Positions 1-10,454 are shown, counted from the first letter of the stretch. The stretch is 64,000 nucleotides of DNA from Astragalus membranaceus (GCA_039519185.1 CM076846.1:105806442-105870441); one strand, 5' to 3'. The notes: generated from the letters alone by a model not told the origin. Translations and numbers: made by a program.

Positions 1-33
1 CAATTGATTATTTTAGTTGATTACTAGATTATA

Positions 34-329
34 CTCCCTCCGTTCCCGATCTTTGAAAGTTTTGGTTTGTTACACATAGATTAAGGTACCATTTATTTGT
101 GTTAGTTAAGTACTAAAATGCCCCCTTTGTAGCTGTCTTGAAATAGATGAAGTCACAATAAAAGTGTCTTTGAGACAATTAATCCATACTTGGGACTCTA
201 AATGACTCAATGTGTGTAAAGGGTATATTTGGAAAAATTTGGTGAATTGTACATTGGGTTTTTAAAAATACTATTGTTTTTGAACAAAAATAATAAGTGA
301 AAAGTACCAAAGTTCAGGAACGGAGGGAG
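34..329. mobile_element. Stowaway-type (Tc1/mariner) MITE
   Basis: The ends are CTCCCTCCGTTCC on the left and GGAACGGAGGGAG on the right, which is the Stowaway terminal inverted repeat. It is flanked by the dinucleotide TA on both sides (32-33 and 330-331), the expected target duplication. The length is 296 bp with no ORF, so it would depend on a mariner transposase supplied elsewhere. Confidence 0.9.
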
Positions 330-788
330 TAGTAGGTAGTAAAAGATAGATAGTAGATTATCAATAAGAAATATTTGTTTTAAATATTAATCAGCAGTTT
401 AAATAGTCATTAAGTCTTCTTGTTTTTTAGATAGTAGGTTTGTTGTAGTCTTCAAAAATTTAATTATCAATGACAAATATTAATCCCGTATTTTTTTATA
501 TATCAGTGCAGTTATCTCGTAGTTTCAATTAATTATTCTAGTCGATTAGTAGATTATTGTAGATAGTAAAAGATTGATAGTAGATTATCAATAAGAAATA
601 TTTATTTTAAGTATTAATCAGTAGTTTAAATAGTCATTAAATCTTCTTGTTTTTTAGCTAGTAGGTTTATAGTAGTTTTCAAAAATTTTAATTAATAACG
701 ACAAATATTAATCCTGTGTTTGTGCAATTATCCAGTGTTTTTTATATATCATTGCAGTTATCTCGTAGTTTCAATTGAATATTTTAAT

Positions 789-1190
789 GGGTTAAATATG
801 TTTTTAGTCCCTACAAAATCGGCTCCTTCTAAGTTTAGTCCCTACATTAACGAAATAGGCGTTTTGGTCCCTACATTTTTTTTTTCCGTTTTCATTAATA
901 GTCCCTGTCGTTAAATCCACCTGATTAGGCTTTTTTTATTTAGGGTAAAATATGTTTTTGGTCCCTACAAAATTGGGTCATTCTAAGTTTAGTCCCTACA
1001 TTAACGAAATAGGTGTTTTGGTCCCTATCTTTTTGACAGCCACGTCACATTTCTGTTGACTGATCAAATGGATTTAACGACAGGGACTATTAAACGGAAA
1101 AAAATGTAGGGACCAAAACGCCTATTTCGTTAATGTAGGGACTAAAAACGAAAACCCAAATTTTATAGGGACCAAAAACATATTTAACTC
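789..1190. mobile_element. Mutator-like MITE with long inverted repeats
   Basis: The left end GGGTTAAATATGTTTTT and right end AAAAACATATTTAACTC are inverted repeats. The arms continue with GTCCCTACATTAACG-type sequence on both sides. The exact 9-bp duplication TATTTTAAT flanks it (780-788 and 1191-1199), which fits Mutator-like transposition. A second left arm starts at about 943 (GGGTAAAATATGTTTTT), so the left side is duplicated. There is no coding capacity; a short ORF across it is accidental. Confidence 0.85.
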
Positions 1191-1500
1191 TATTTTAATT
1201 GATTAGTAGATTATAGTAGATAGTAAAAGATAGATAGTAGATTATCAATAAGAAATATTTATTTTAAATAGTCATTAAGCCTTCTTGTTTTTTAAATTGT
1301 AGGTTTATCAATGACAAATATTAATTCCGTGTTTTTTATGTAGTAGGTTTATAGTAGTAGTCTCCGAAATATATAGAACAAATATTTGTCACTAATTTTT
1401 TATACTAGTTTTTTAATTTTTAATGACAAAAATAATTATCCTTCTATAGTAGTTGTCTCTATTATTTATTAATGACAAATAGTTGTTTCACATGTTTTGA

Positions 1501-1734
1501 TAAAAAAAATAGTTGTCTCAAATGTACCTTATCTTTTCTTTCTCCAGGTTTCTGATCATTTCTCTTCTCTCTCCGTTTTCTTTTTTTTTTCTCCAAGCCA
1601 TTCTCTCTCACTCACTTTTCTCTCTCCAGCGTTTTTTTCTTTTTTTTCCTGACACCCTTGACGCGCAGCTTTTTGTATAACTTTTTGTAGTTCTTTTATT
1701 TTATTTTTTCAGTTGTAGCTGGACTAAAGCAATT
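1501..1734. other. CT-rich unassigned sequence
   Basis: Pyrimidine-rich tracts (runs of TCTCTC and T) lie between the tandem repeat and the LTR remnant. I see no ORF, RNA gene or element end here. Confidence 0.4.
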
Positions 1735-3130
1735 TAATCCTTAATGAACTTATAGTCCATCACATTCTCATGTCATTGTGTAATCTCATTCGATAAAAGC
1801 TTAAGTACTCAGTTTGTTGTCACTAATAATTTGGATAAATAAAAAATTTTCAGAACTCAAAGCATGTCAAAACTCACTTACCATCATGCACTAGTACTTA
1901 ATTTGGGTTAGGGATAGCATTGGGAATGAATTGGGACTCAAAAGGGAGAGAATTAAAAATTTAAAAAAACTGGCAACTGATGGTGGCACGGCCCGTGCCA
2001 CCTGCCTGTGCGAAATTCTCAGCATTACGAAAACTGTGTTTTTCAGTAAGTTTTCTCGCCTTTTTGGTTCCGATTCACCCTAATGTCAAACCCAACCTAA
2101 TGCCTCATTATATCAGTCATATATCCACTCAATAACACAACAATTCAACAAATATTCTTCAATCATTGGAGATATATGGGTCTTCAAACAACATCACAAA
2201 CACAACATTTTCACAAAAATGGTTTTTGACTCAAAAATTTCACGCAACGACACCAAGCATCACGAAACAGGAACATGCCAAGACATTTTAGAAAACGACA
2301 TACCTAAATGGAGTAAAACTCACCCATTGTGATGAAAATCACAAACAACAACGAATCAATGGAGCTCACACCGACTCAACTTCCCAAACGGTCCCCGAAC
2401 TCGAGTTTCTAGCTTCAACGAAAACCAAAACTGATCCAAGACTACCCAAACAGAACCACCACCCTAGGATCCTTTACAAACTGAAATGTGCTTGCTTTGA
2501 TAACCTTTAGAGCCTCCTTTCAACCCCAAAATGAACAAATGGACAATGGATGACTAGAACTCTCCCTTGACATTCAAACTCGAAATCAAGGTGATGCTGG
2601 AGGAAGATGACTAAGCTTGAATCTCTGTATGAAATTAGTATCAATGGAAAGAGGAGAAGAAACTGAGTTGAATGGTAGTAGAAGTGCTCACATGCATCAT
2701 GAAATGGAGAATTCCTCTCCACTTCTTCTCCCTCTGCCTCTCGCAAATCTCTTCTCTCTCCCTCTCTCTTTATATATATATATATATATATTCTTTTCTT
2801 TTCTCTTTCAAATTTGTGTTTCTGGTTTTCAGCAAAAAGGGAATATGTGTTTTGTGGGTTTGGGTGATAGGAATAAATGAGTCCTTACCGTTTTGCCTTA
2901 GCCCTCTAATTTCACCCTATTGTTTCTAATGTACTACCCTATGTGAGATAACTCAACAACCAACAATTATTCATTTTAATTCAATCAACCACACATTCAA
3001 TTTATCTCATTTAGCAATTAAATTAGATATGATATATAATCCAATATGCTAAATTACTTTAACTAGTCAAATAATTGTGACCGCTTGCTAATTTCAATTA
3101 ACGAAATTAGCCAAATTGGGGATGTTATAA
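1735..3130 (-). repeat. 3' LTR remnant of the first Ty3 element
   Basis: The right edge at 3130 reads GGGGATGTTATA, a mutated form of the TGTTACA terminus seen in sister LTRs, and directly abuts the end of the element's coding region. The middle matches the LTR at 19205-21503 in style: a GTAAAACTCACCC-type splice/leader region near 2310 and a GC palindrome GGCACGGCCCGTGCC near 1985-1999. The distal end is missing, so the left limit is approximate; 1735-1885 is nearly identical to 28612-28760. It contains a short TA microsatellite at 2771-2791. Short ORFs at 2507-2929 lie in the CT/TA leader and are not genes. Confidence 0.6.
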
Positions 3131-3179
3131 TACACCCCAACTTGAAAAAATTTGTCCTCAAAATTGAACAAAACATACC

Positions 3180-4768
3180 TCATGAAAATAGATAAGGATA
3201 ACGAATCTCCATGTCGTCCTCCAATTTCCACGTTGCTTCCTCGACCGAAAAGCCATCCCAAACCACTTTGACAATGGGAGTTGTTCTTGTCCGAACCGTC
3301 TTCTCGCCACGTTCCCTGATGTGACTTGGACAAGGTTGGAAGGACAAATCCGGTCTAAGATCAATCGTCTGAAAACTCAACGGTTGACTCGGATCGCGAA
3401 TATACTTCCTCAACTGAGATACATGAAACACATCATGTAGATTGGACAAAGCTGGAGGTAAGGCAATACGGTAAGCTACTAGCCCAATACGCTCGATAAT
3501 TTGGAACGGTCCAATATACCGAGGACTAAGTTTCTTCGCCCGCAATTCTCTACCGGTACCAATAGTTGGTGAAACTCTCAAGAATACATGATTGCCTGGT
3601 TCAAACTCTAATGGTCTTCTTCTCTTGTCAGTGTAGCTCTTTTGTCTACGCTGGGCAGTCTTCATTCTTTCTCTTATTTGTCGGATCTCTTCGGTAGTTT
3701 CCCGAACTAAATCGGGTCCTAACAACCGGTTTTCATCGACATCCCACCAGCACAATGGAGTTCTACACTTCCTCCCATATAATGCTTCGAATGGAGCCAT
3801 CCCAATGCTGGAATGATAACTGTTGTTGAAGGCGAACTCAACCAATGGAAGATGATCCTCCAATTTACCCCCACTATCGAGCACACAAGCCCGAAACATA
3901 GCTTCTAAAGTTTGGATAGTCCTCTCCGTCTGACCATCCGTCTGGGGGTGATAAGCGGAACTAACAAACACCTTAGTTCCCAAAACTTTGTTCAAAGTCT
4001 TCCAGAACTGAGAAGTGAACTTTGGGTCACAATATGACACAATGCTTGTGGTAATCCCATGCAACCTCACTATATTCCTCAGGCATTCATCAACTAACTT
4101 GGAGACTTTACTATTCGAACGAACAGGAATAAAATGAGTTGACTAGGTTAAACGATCCACTACTACCCAAATAGAATCGTTACCGGCTTGAGATCTTGGC
4201 AATCCCATAACAAAATCCATCGAAATATCTTCCCATTTCCACACTGGCACATCCAGTGGCTGCAACTGACCAACAGCCTTTTGGTGCTCTACCTTAACCC
4301 TTTGACAAGCCAGGCAATGAGACACAAACTCCGCAATCTCTGTCTTCATCCCAGGCCACTAGTATAACTGTTTAAATCCGTATACATTTTGGTAGATCCA
4401 GGATGTACGGAGTACTGACTCCGATGAGCTTCTTCTAACACTTGCTTTTTGATGTCTTCATCATTCGGTAAACAAATCCTATCATTGAAACAAATAACTC
4501 CATCACTATGTTCAGTAAAATTTGGTAACCTCCTTTGACCCTGCAGCTCCACATCAATTTCTTGAGCTGAGCGACTCAGATTTCTTAATGAACTCGAAAT
4601 CTTAATGTGGCTCAACAGTAACTGGTTCCTTCTAGGTTTCACTTTCAAATTCATGTCTCTAAAAGACTCTAACAGTGGTATTTCATGCATCATCAACTCT
4701 GCCGCGTGTAGAGACTTACTACTCAAAGCATCAGCCACAACATTAGCTTTCCCTGGAATGTATTTCAA
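3180..4768 (-). pseudogene. Integrase and chromodomain-like tail, broken
   Basis: Three pieces (4768-4346, 4349-4143, 4070-3180) together cover the linker after RNase H, the zinc-binding HHCC region (HPGSTKMY, then CLACQRVK), the DDE core (MDFVMGLP; YHPQTDGQTERTIQTLE) and the C-terminal tail ending VEEATWKLEDDMEIRYPYLFS, which looks like a degenerate chromodomain. In the family it joins cDNA to the chromosome. Breaks: a frameshift near 4347, a stop near 4143, and DRDPKF changed to YCDPKF, so the second core Asp context is altered. It cannot make a working integrase. Confidence 0.85.
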
Positions 4769-6500
4769 TTCAAAATCATAATCCTTCAGAAATCTTACCT
4801 ATCTCCTCTGCCTGTTGTTTAACTCCTTCTGATCAAACAATTATTTTTGGCTCTTGTGATCACTAAAAACTTCGAAACGAGAACCATAAAGATAATGTCT
4901 CCAAATTTTTAGTGCGTACACAATTGCCTCCAACTCCAAAACGTGAGTCGGGTAATTTTCTTCATGAGGCTTCAACTGCCTGGAGGCATATGCTACCACA
5001 TGTTGATTCTACATGAGAACACATCCTAAACCCTTCCCAGAGGCGTCACTGTAAATTTGAAATCCCAGAGACAGATCTGGAAGAATTAAGATTGGTGCAG
5101 AAGTCAAACGAACTTTCAATTCTAAGAAACATTCATCACAGTAAGAATCCCATACAAACGGCTGACCCTTTCGAGTTAATCGAGTGAGTGGAAGAACTAA
5201 CTGAGAAAATCCCTGAATGAATCTTCGATAATAACCAGCCATTCCCAAGAAACTCCTTACTTCACTGACCGAAGATGGCCATTCCCAATTCACCACTACT
5301 TCAACCTTGCTGGGATCCACTGCAATACCGGACTGAGATATCACATGTCCCAAAAACTTCACTTCAGACATCCAAAAATCACACTTCGAAGGCTTAGTAT
5401 ACAACTTCTTCTCTCAGAATACATTAAGAACAATTCGGCGATGTTGAACAGCTCGTCAATGGTCTTAGAGTACACCAAGATGTCGTCAATGAATACAACT
5501 ACAAACTGATCCAGGTACGGATGAAAAACTAGGTTCATGTAGTCCATGAATACCGCTGGAGCACTGGTTAACCCGAAGGGCATCACTACAAACTCGTAAT
5601 ATCCGTATCTAGTGCGAAAAGCTGTCTTCGTAATATCTAAACATCTAACTTTGATTTGATGATAGCCAGGCCTTAGATCGATTTTGGAAAACACCGAAGC
5701 TCCTCGAAGTTGATCAAGCAAATCATCAATCCTGGGTAGAGGATTCTTGTTCTTGATAGTAACCTTATTCAATGCTAATAGTCGATACATAACCTCATGC
5801 TCCCATCTTTCTTCTTAACAAGTACTACCGGAGCACCCCATGGTGAAGCACTAGGTCGAATAAACTGTTTGGAAATCAATTCTTCAAGTTGGGTCTTCAA
5901 TTCCATTAGCTCTAAAGGAGACATTCTATATGGAGCAATAGAAATTGGTCTTGTGCCCGGAACCAACTCTCTAGAGAATTTTACCTCACGATCTGGAGGT
6001 AAGGAAGAAACTTCATCCGAAAATACATCTAGCAACTCATTCACTACTTGCACAGAAGATAAGTCCAAACCAACTTCAGTTGATGCTGACAGCATTATGG
6101 CATAAGCTCCTGCACCTTGGAATAGACGATGACTGGCAGAAGTAAAAGAGATAACTGCTTCGAAATTGGTCTGCAGTAACTCCACTGATTCGGGAGCAAA
6201 ATCAATAGTCCGATTAAAGCAATCTATTGTGACATGATTAGCAGACATCCAACTCATACCAAGAACAATGTCCATACCCTTCATTGGCAAAACAAATGAA
6301 GTCTACCACAAAATTTCTGTCTCCTTTGGCAAGTAGATAGTTTTCACAAAAAGTTTGGGTCTGAACACTACCCTCAGCAGCAGTTAGAATAGAAATCGGC
6401 TGGGGCAACAGAGTTAAATCCAATCCCAACCTATCGACACACGCTTGAGATATAAAACAATGAGTTGCACCGAAATGATATAAAATACTGATTGAGTTAT
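4769..6500 (-). pseudogene. Protease, reverse transcriptase and RNase H, broken
   Basis: Pieces at about 6500-6240 (protease), 6290-5775, 5790-5359 and 5404-5009 run in order. The retropepsin active site, normally YDSGATH, reads YHFGATH (near 6465-6485), so the catalytic Asp is gone. RT motifs are present: KKKDGSMRLCIDY, FSKIDLRPGYHQ, FVVMPFGLT, and the catalytic box FIDDILVYSK. A deletion after the box (near 5440) removes the segment leading to YAKPSKCDFW. The RNase H start (IYSDASGKGLGC) is visible and then breaks at about 5009. Recognition is by conserved family motifs; the gene is inactive. Confidence 0.85.
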
Positions 6501-6520
6501 AGAAAACGAATCTCGTACCC

Positions 6521-7436
6521 TCAGAAGATTGTCTGTAGTCTTGACTTTCTGGGCATCCAAACTATAGACTCGTCCATGTGTTGGAGCAGCTTGACTTTCT
6601 TTGTACCTCTTCCTTGCTGGACATTCATGAGCATAATGACCCTCCTCTTTGCAATATTAACAATGATTGGACCCAAGTTGACATTCGCCCCGGTGATACT
6701 TCCCACAAACCTGCTTTCCTTTGTTGATATTGTTCTTAGGACCCATCTAAGGATTAGACGAACCAACACTCTTCTTGTTTTGTCCATCCACCTTTCGGCT
6801 TGCATACAATCTCTTCAAATCAGTCTCGGCAACACAAGCAAAAGAACTTAAACTCTGAGCGATGTCTTCTCTAAGTCCAAACTTGTACCTATCAGTTTTC
6901 CGCCTATCATTAGGAGTGTACCCAGCCAAATCGAAAAACAGGTACAATTCTTCAAATTTAGCTGTGTACTGACCCACAGTTGAATTCCCTTGAGTCAAAA
7001 CTAGGAACTCATTCTCCTTCTCGGCCCTTACTGCTGTTGGAAAGAATTGGTCTAGAAACTTCTGTCGGAAATTTTCCCAAGTCGGTGGAGTTTTCATAGT
7101 TACCATCATGGCTCGGGCGTTGGTCCACCAAGTGTTTGCCTCTCCTTTCAACATATGGGTGGCTAGCCTCAACTTCTCTTCATCATTGATTTGCATGGTG
7201 TGGAAGATTTTCTCAATATCATTCAGCCAATGCTGGGCTTCCATGACATTTGACCCTCCTCTGTACTCGGAAGGCTTCATCTTGAGGAATTCAGAGTAAA
7301 TCTGTTGGGCCTGTGGATGAGCATTTTGTTGATATTGCAACATGTCTTGCATCATTTTCTGTTGCATTTCCATCATGTTTTGCATCCAAGCAGAATACGG
7401 TTCAATTGGTTGAGGGTTCCGTGAGCCTCCTGCCAT
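6521..7436 (-). pseudogene. Gag (nucleocapsid) protein, frameshifted
   Basis: The start is the ATG at 7436 (MAGGSRNPQPIEPYSAW), matching the start of the sister element at 12151. A Gln/Met-rich N-terminus is followed by the retrotransposon Gag domain (WWTNARAMM; FLDQFFP; VGQYTAKFEELY). The frame stops at 6747. The zinc knuckle follows in another frame as a partial CxxC..H..C (YCKEEGHYAHECP) whose first Cys codon is replaced by a stop. Gag packages the RNA into cytoplasmic particles; this copy cannot give full-length Gag. Confidence 0.8.
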
Positions 7437-7572
7437 AATTCTGCATACAATGCACCAAGTATTGAGTTGATCAAGCTCACTATCTCTTAGCATTATAAGA
7501 AGAAAAACAACAGAATTACTCAAAGCACAAAAATCAACCCTAAAACTACTCTAAGTCCGACTAGGTCAAACT

Positions 7573-7584
7573 GCTCTGATACGA
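7573..7584 (-). promoter_or_regulatory. Primer-binding site (tRNA-iMet type), one mismatch
   Basis: On the minus strand this reads TCGTATCAGAGC, one base from the TGGTATCAGAGC site complementary to plant initiator tRNA-Met. It lies 3 bases from the LTR end at 7588, as required for minus-strand priming. Confidence 0.8.
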
Positions 7585-7587
7585 AAA

Positions 7588-8131
7588 TGTAACACCCTAG
7601 TATCTTTAACATAGAGAGAATACCAAAACATACAATTTAGCACATATCAGAGATAACTTCCTGTTTAGATATTGAACACAACTTAAATTTTTCGATGACT
7701 AAACATCAAACAGTCATAAACTCACATAACTGAAATTCAACCATTTAGGTTTCATGACTTTCACTTTCTTCATAACCTAGTGTTCAATATCGAAAACAAG
7801 AGTAGCTGAAACGATTTTTACAACTTTAAACAAGTTCAAGTCATACGATCGAAAATACAAAGACAACAAGGGAAAATAACATAAACGTAAGAGCTAAGTC
7901 TTCCTCTTCTTCTTAAGCTCATCACCTACTCGTGCTTCTTCGCCATCCTTTTTCCCTGTTTATTTGTAAAAACCACAAATATAAAGGGTGAGATAATCCT
8001 TTCTCATTCTTCTAGCACAACACCTTTAACCAATTTTTTTCTCTCCGGTTTGCGGTGAACCCAATACGCTAACCTTGCGCTTGCGGACAAACCTCATGGG
8101 GCCTAGGTTAAGGGATCAAGACTTCCCTCTC
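7588..8131 (-). repeat. Truncated 5' LTR of the first Ty3 element
   Basis: It begins TGTAACACCC at 7588 next to the primer site. It runs through a phrase shared with the other LTRs (AACTTCCTGTT; AAAGGGTGAGATAA) and stops at GACTTCCCTCTC, where the homologous LTRs continue CTAGTATGCT. The palindrome cluster begins at that break. The remainder of this LTR is not found beyond the cluster: the sequence from 8891 is a different LTR already past this point. Confidence 0.75.
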
Positions 8132-8540
8132 TGTAACATCCTGGGCCCTTTTCTGACTTAGTAGGCTACCCAGCAATGCACTCATGACCTTCTCTACCCC
8201 CCATGTAGAGTTTTTGCCTTCCGTGGGAATCGAACCTTGTACCCTGAGGCTTAGGTACAAGCTCAATGCATTCCCACTACCAATTGATCTACTAGCTCAA
8301 TTGGTAGTGGGAATGCATTGAGCTTGTACCCTGAGGCTTAGGTACAAGCTCAATGCATTCCCACTACCAATTGAACTAGTTAGCTCAATTGGTAGTGGTA
8401 ATGCATTGAGCTTGTACCTAGGCCTCAGGGTACAAGGTTCGATTCCCACGGAAGGCAAAAACTCTACATGGGGGGTAGAGAAGGTCATGAGTGCATTGCT
8501 GGGTAGCCTACTAAGTCAGAAAAGGGCCCAGGATGTTACA
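8132..8540. repeat. 409-bp near-perfect palindrome of SINE-like units
   Basis: The left arm starts TGTAACATCCTGGGCCC and the right arm ends GGGCCCAGGATGTTACA. The outer arms match with about two differences by eye. Read outwards from the centre, the right arm has a pol III A box TAGCTCAATTGGTAG (8381-8395), then a B box GGTTCGATTCC (8436-8446), then a unique tail. The left arm carries the same on the minus strand (B box at 8226-8236). The centre holds an extra inverted pair with another A box at 8293-8307. This looks like tRNA-derived SINE units joined head to head. No acceptor-stem pairing is visible, so it is not a tRNA gene. Confidence 0.85.
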
Positions 8541-8567
8541 AAAAAAGGCGCCTTTTTTTTGTAACAG
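8534..8567. repeat. Palindromic junction between the two SINE palindromes
   Basis: The spacer between the two large palindromes is itself a palindrome centred on GGCGCC: the left side is TGTTACA plus a run of A, the right side a run of T plus TGTAACA. If the A run is the poly(A) tail of the plus-strand unit to the left and the T run that of the minus-strand unit to the right, the units meet tail to tail around a 6-bp GGCGCC core. Confidence 0.75.
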
Positions 8568-8890
8568 CCCAACCCTTTTACCTACTCTGAGGCTTATGGC
8601 ATTGGCACTGTACATCATGACCTTCTCCACCCCCCATGTGGAGTTTTTGCCTTCCGTGGGAATCGAACCTTGTACCCTGAGGCTTAGGTACAAGCTCAAT
8701 GCATTCCCACTACCAATTGAACTACTAGCTCAATTGGTAGTGGGAATGCATTGAGCTTGTACCTAAGCCTCAGGGTACAAGGTTCGATTCCCACGGAAGG
8801 CAAAAACTCCACATGGGGGGTGGAGAAGGTCATGATGTACAGTGCCAATGCCATAAGCCTCGGAGTAGGTAAAAGGGTTGGGCTGTTACA
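8560..8890. repeat. 331-bp near-perfect palindrome of SINE-like units
   Basis: The ends are TGTAACAGCCCAACCC and GGGTTGGGCTGTTACA. The arms are almost identical to each other but differ in their outer ~50 bp from the first palindrome. The right arm carries an A box at 8726-8740 and a B box at 8781-8791; the left arm has the B box complement at 8659-8669. The shared inner part includes the phrase CACGGAAGGCAAAAACTC. ORFs at 8297-8908 on both strands are mirror images caused by the palindrome and not genes. Confidence 0.85.
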
Positions 8891-9110
8891 AAGCCGACCG
8901 CACAACAACTGCTAATCCCGGTAATTCGTGAATTTTATTTATTAATCGAATGCCGACCGCACAACAACTGCTAATCCCAGCAATTCGTGAATTTAACGTA
9001 ACATGATCCGGTCGCACAAGAATTTGCTAATCCCGGTAACCATGTGTCTAACTTAGCACAAACCGGCCGCACAACAATTTGCTAATCCCGATAACCCACG
9101 AATTTACCAC
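8891..9110. repeat. Minisatellite in LTR, about 4 units of ~60 bp
   Basis: The phrase CCGACCGCACAACAACTGCT (variants GGTCGCACAAGAATTTGCT, GGCCGCACAACAATTTGCT) followed by AATCCCGGTAA recurs four times. It is the counterpart of the three-unit array GGGATTCGTAGTCGTTGTAC in the element at 10455-19183, on the opposite strand. Confidence 0.75.
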
Positions 9111-9602
9111 GCCAAGACGTATACAGGGCCTAGGGTGAGGGGTCATGACTTCCCTTCCTAGTATGCTACTTGTTGGGTCGTCACCCAACGCGATACATAT
9201 GACAATACGCATCAAATTCTCGAGAGTTAGACAATTTATATCTTTTCGATCACCAAAGGATCAGTCACATAGCAATTGGATAAACAATATCCATATCGAT
9301 CTATAATTCCTTTTGAGGAATTCATAAATTAGGCCTCCGGCATTATAATCATATTCAATTGACATATATAAATATATATATATTCAGTCAGTCCATCAGA
9401 CGGTGTACCCACACGTATACTAGGGTTTCGGTTTTTCAATCAAATACGCTTTCGAAGCTCTTTTTCGAAATCATGAGTTGAATAAGTTCAAAATACGGTT
9501 GTCAGTAAGGCAATTTATTTTTAAATGATTGAGAAAGAGTTTAGAAAAGGTTCGGGATCAAACGGAGCTCCGGAACGAGAAATCGGGAATCGGTAACAGA
9601 AG

Positions 9603-9722
9603 CTCACGCACGGTCCGTGCCCAGGGGCGCACGACCCGTGCGTGATGCACCAAAATTCATACAGTCAACCCGAAGAGGGCGCACGGTCCGTGCCCAGGGG
9701 CGCACGATCCGTGCATCCGGTT
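9603..9722. repeat. GC-rich palindrome cluster in LTR
   Basis: Four copies of an interrupted palindrome of the type GCACGGTCCGTGC / CGCACGACCCGTGCG, arranged as two pairs joined by CCAGGGG, lie in an otherwise AT-rich LTR. Similar clusters lie at 17834-17998 and 20236-20487. Confidence 0.8.
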
Positions 9723-10454
9723 CTGTTTCTCTAATTCTCCTATTTCTCAATTCCGCTTTCCGTTTTCGCCCAATTCGATTTCTAATATCGATCACTCCTC
9801 AAACGCAGAAAATCTCAAATATTCCAGATAGTACACAAATCATTTTACTTCAACAATTTAATCACAATTTCTTGAATTGTTCAATAATTCCATAAAAACC
9901 GTAAAAACGCGATATTTCTCAAAAACGGTTTTCGGTTCCAAAATCTTTCGAAAACGGATAATGCCTTATGACTCAAAACCGATATATTTTCAAGACACAT
10001 AAAAATATCCCTATCCGTGAGTAGAACTCACCCGGTTGACGAGTCCCCGAGAAGTCGCGTCCTCGCTCGAACAACCGAACCGTTAACCACTCGAACAATC
10101 CCCGTAGTCACGTACACGCTCCTAGTGCCTCCGCATCTGAACTTGATGGGTCCCACTTGCACAACCAGTAACTAAGTCAATCATCCTCGCTACTGGACCC
10201 CACTTCAGTATATCGAACTGGTGGCGCTCGAGACTTTGGCGAATCGAACTCAAATTTGACGAACGGGCATACTAGCTTCCATTCCCATTTCCCAGTATCA
10301 GGATCCAGTTTTGCAATAAGCATAACTTGGTCAATCCGTGACCAAATCTACTCAAATCAGTGCCCATTGTGAAGATAATTTCGTCTACTTTCAGATGGTC
10401 AAGGATTCACACGCATGCATCACGCATTTCTTTGTTAACGAAATACCGGGGTGT

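Larger units (their letters stand above)
1..1500. repeat. Degenerate tandem repeat, unit about 230-245 bp
   Basis: An AT-rich unit containing the phrase TAGTAGATTATCAATAAG recurs at 351, 578 and 1235. Once the MITE and its target duplication at 789-1199 are subtracted, the spacing is about 227 and 246 bp. A partial first unit at 1-33 is split by the Stowaway MITE. Each unit also carries TATATATCA(G/T)TGCAGTTA and GTCATTAA(G/A)(T/C)CTTCTTG phrases. It has no coding content. A stray partial copy lies at 28776-28858, so the unit is dispersed in the genome. Confidence 0.75.
1735..8131 (-). mobile_element. Decayed Ty3 (Tekay/Del-like chromovirus) retrotransposon
   Basis: Read on the minus strand the order is 5' LTR (from 7588), primer site, gag, protease, RT/RNase H, integrase, chromodomain-like tail (to 3180), then 3' LTR. 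Integrase after RT places it in Ty3/gypsy. Both LTRs are truncated, so no target duplication can be read. The coding region is broken in at least six places. It is much older than the plus-strand element at 10455-19183. Confidence 0.85.
8891..10449 (-). repeat. Truncated LTR (Tekay-like family)
   Basis: It is the reverse complement of the LTR type at 16616-19183. It starts inside a minisatellite, passes GGTCGTCACCCAACGC (9178-9193), a GC-palindrome array and the leader/splice phrase GAGTAGAACTCACCCG (10019), and fades at about 10420. 9901-10420 is closely similar to 26823-27310. The last bases before the next element (GAAATACCGGGGTGT) look like an LTR end in the opposite orientation. Confidence 0.7.

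Noticed and set aside
8293..8446. tRNA gene, because A and B boxes are present
   Set aside because: No acceptor or anticodon stem pairing, and the box lies at a palindrome arm start; better explained as SINE-derived.
8132..8890. Cassandra-type TRIM, because of TGTAACA/TGTTACA ends
   Set aside because: No 5S rRNA-like promoter, no primer site or polypurine tract; the boxes are tRNA type and the structure is palindromic.
8297..8908. Four overlapping ORFs of 62-73 codons on both strands
   Set aside because: They are the same sequence read from both arms of the palindromes.
9604..9895. ORFs rich in Arg on both strands
   Set aside because: They fall in the GC palindromes of an LTR.
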